Shown here: positions 61,955 through 64,000 of the stretch, piece after piece | How the letters are laid out: each line of letters starts with the position of its first letter | Position numbering within the stretch: position 1 is the first letter of the stretch | Source: Gibbula magus | Taxonomy: Eukaryota > Mollusca > Gastropoda > Trochida > Trochidae | DNA length: 64,000 nt | NCBI GenBank assembly: GCA_936450465.1 | Contig: OW388293.1 | Coordinates: 23,895,860-23,959,859 of the forward strand | Reading direction: 5' to 3' | The notes under the pieces: model-generated | The model's input: the letters and a program-made list of their open reading frames with translations, nothing else | Told to the model about the DNA's origin: nothing | Databases searched by the model: none | Made by a program: the position numbers and the translations under genes

Positions 61955-62885
61955 ACATTGGTCAATATGTGAGGTGAGGTGAGGTTTTCTTAACTTATGT
62001 CTCAGTGTGCACAGGAATTCACCCATCAGACTCGCAGATTGTCCAGCCATGAAACGTGTCATTGTTGCTGAATTGAGTTGTATAGAGATCAAGAGTAACA
62101 ACAACACGCCCCAACACATAAAAGTGAAAATAAATCATTCCATGAACAAAACTTAATCAATTCTTATGCGCCATTCAAATTATGAATATGCTACATATGA
62201 GTTTTGGTCGATCAGTCATTGCTTCTTACAACATGGTGACACTACAATTGACCTTGACCATGACCATACCCATTGAATTTTCCTCAACATTTCCCGGCAT
62301 ATATATATTTCATACAAGTTCTCGATCATACAAGTTGCTTTAGAAACAAACAAAATTCAGGTGTTGACTTTCAAACTTAAATTTCATAAATTAAGTTACA
62401 TATTAAATAAATATATATCAAATATCGTATAAATAAACTTCTAATGACCCATATTGTGTATCAGCATGTCCAACATGCAAGAATGTTCATAGATCAGACA
62501 CAGTAGAGAACAATTAAAAAGTTTCAGCCGATAATTTTGACTTTTTAACTACAAAATATGCAATAAAATAAACCAAATAAGGGATGTTGTATGCTGAAGT
62601 ACATGTATTCTGTAGACATTCATTTAAAATATATATAAAAAATCTGGCTAAATTCATGCATATAATTATTTATTTAGCTTAATACTGAATTTCACGAAAA
62701 TTTGGCGGCCATTTTGGATTTTAGGTCACGTGACTACGTTCCCGCGGTCCAAAAATTTGGATCCTTGGCAAAATAAATATCTACATGCCTAATGATCATT
62801 CATGCCAAGTGTCATACTTTAAGCCGATTATTTTTCAATTTGCCCCAAATTTTACGCTAAGGTACTTCACTATCTGGCCCAAAAA
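61955..62885. other. No gene recognised
   Basis: Starts with a GGTGA-type simple repeat (61973-61987), possibly a reversed SINE tail. The rest is AT-rich, with TTGGCGGCCATTTTGGATTT and GTCACGTGAC near 62700, but no supported gene. Confidence 0.4.
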
Positions 62886-62889
62886 GATA

Positions 62890-63310
62890 AGCAAAGACAA
62901 ACTATAAGGGAAAGAACTGGAGTTGAATCTGTCGAGAACAGTCTAAGAAAGAAACAATGGAAATATATCGGGCATATACTGAGGGAGAACTCTTCTGAAG
63001 ACACAAACGTGGCACTGACATGAGCTCCAGAAGGAAAAGAGGAAGGCCAAACGAGATCTGGAGGACAGCAGAGAAAGAGAGAAACGGTATGGGCTGGAAC
63101 ACCTGGAGAGCCGTAGAGACAGCAACTTCCAAACGCAAGGCATAATTCTTGCCAGTCTGCATTACTGGATGATTTAAATCAGCCAGTAATGGAGACTGGC
63201 AAGAGTTATGCCTTGCATTGGGAAGTTGTAGAGACAGTGGCCAGGGACAGAACAACATGGAGAAACCTACTGCCTGCCTTATGCTCCACAAGGAACGAAG
63301 AGGATAGTAA
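62890..63310 (+). pseudogene. RTE-like LINE ORF2 C-terminus, interrupted by a MITE
   Basis: Reads ERTGVESVENSLRKKQWKYI and GHILRENSSEDTNVALT. After an in-frame TGA in place of the usual Trp, it continues APEGKRKRGRPNEIWRTAEK. Beyond the MITE it reads VARDRTTWRNLLPALCSTRN and EED. KxRRGRP, the WR-T-EKE block and DRxxWRxLxxALC are the usual C-terminal landmarks of RTE-type reverse transcriptases. The RT core is absent. Confidence 0.78.
63123..63228. mobile_element. 106-bp fold-back MITE with perfect 9-bp TSD
   Basis: CAACTTCCAAACGCAAGGCA and its mirror GCCTTGCATTGGGAAGTTG make an almost complete hairpin. Flanks TAGAGACAG at 63114 and 63229 are identical. A short relative of 30487-30709, inserted in the LINE relic. 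Confidence 0.9.
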
Positions 63311-63517
63311 GTATGTAGATCGTCACTAACGTCAGTTGCTCTAGAAATGTCCAGAAGTTTGTACTTTTCAGATTTTAATATTTCACTTTCATCGTTCCAC
63401 CAAAATGGCTGTTGTTGTCATGCATTCGAGTATAACTACATGTATATAGGTTCACTCATAATTTAAAACCAAACACCATTTCGTCTGGTGTTCTTAGATA
63501 TAGGGAATGTCAAGTGC

Positions 63518-64000
63518 AACAAGAGCCACCAGGAGAGATGGCTTATCCCCCGGCGTCACATAAGTTGAATGATCGCTTTTAGCCGTATATGATTAAGACC
63601 ATTAGGTGTTTTTGCTCGTAAAACAGATGTTTCCTCCTTCCCCCAATTCCCATCAACGTATTACCTTTCTAAAGGACAAATGTACAAAACGTTGCCATGG
63701 AAACAGAAAAATAATAAAGTTAAATGTTAAAACCCCAAAAGGCACATCTACATGATATGAGGAGGTAGTATACACAATTTGGTGATGATTGGTCACTCAG
63801 TTTTTAAAATCCGCTTAAGAATGAAACGATAAACGAAGTCATAATTGTACCCATGGAAACGGGAATAATATTTTAAAAACTTCAAACCCCTAAAAGGCAC
63901 ATCTACATACATGATATGGAGAGGCAGTGTAACAAATGTGGTGAGGATTGGCCTAATAGTCTTAGAGATTTGCTTCGGAAACCCTACCCTTCAAATAGGC
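63518..64000 (+). mobile_element. Partial hairpin-capped element with 156-bp units, cut by the window edge
   Basis: Begins near GAGCCACCAGGAGAGATGGC (hairpin) followed by TTATCCCCCGGCG. CCATGGAAAC then occurs at 63695 and 63851 (156 bp apart), each followed by an A-rich stretch and AAAGGCACATCTACAT. This is the same general layout as families II and III. The 3' end lies beyond the window. Confidence 0.6.

Overview
This is a eukaryotic, AT-rich, intron-heavy, repeat-dense window with no operons. The repertoire suggests an invertebrate, most likely a mollusc: tRNA-derived SINEs, several non-LTR retrotransposon clades, long-TIR MITEs, and hairpin-capped elements carrying about 170-bp tandem units. 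The species cannot be fixed from the sequence alone.

The only convincing host genes are two tandem, same-strand copies of a classical short-chain dehydrogenase/reductase (SDR, FabG-like). Copy B is complete. It has nine coding exons spread over about 34.7 kb (24698-59380), encodes 263 residues with all SDR hallmarks, and has a 3' UTR with a poly(A) signal at 60031. It has two candidate first coding exons 340 bp apart (24698 and 25040) that encode different N-termini and splice in the same phase. Copy A is represented only by the last five exons (10475-13769), intact in frame and with its catalytic residues. Its first four exons were not found in the 10.4 kb of window upstream, so they lie further upstream or are lost. 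Its 3' UTR is split by about 3.9 kb of inserted sequence containing non-LTR retrotransposons.

Region by region. 0.9-1.6 kb holds an antisense LINE endonuclease relic. 2-7.5 kb holds old dispersed repeats with second copies at 37.8-51 kb, including a probable filled-site/empty-site pair. 10.5-18.4 kb is SDR copy A with a sense L1/Tx1-like LINE relic, an antisense LINE relic and an (AT)n tract. 18.6-23.3 kb holds Tc1/mariner-like and PIF/Harbinger-like transposase relics plus MITEs. 24.7-60 kb is SDR copy B. Its introns contain a 29-bp minisatellite interrupted by a MITE (26.4-28.6 kb), hairpin-capped elements, a 169-bp satellite (35.1-36.6 kb), a 30-bp G-rich minisatellite (38.4-40.4 kb), SINEs, a hAT-type MITE with perfect 8-bp target duplication (56.9 kb) and a Tc1-like insertion. 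60-64 kb holds a tRNA-like relic, a 171-bp tandem element and an RTE-like LINE 3' end split by a small fold-back MITE.

The size difference between the two SDR copies from exon 5 to exon 9 (3.3 kb in A, 18 kb in B) is largely explained by repeats in B. I see no evidence for a novel multi-gene system. The most notable signals are the tandem SDR pair, the duplicated first exon, and a common architecture (5' GC hairpin, 156-171 bp internal tandem units, short 3' hairpin) shared by several mobile-element families here.
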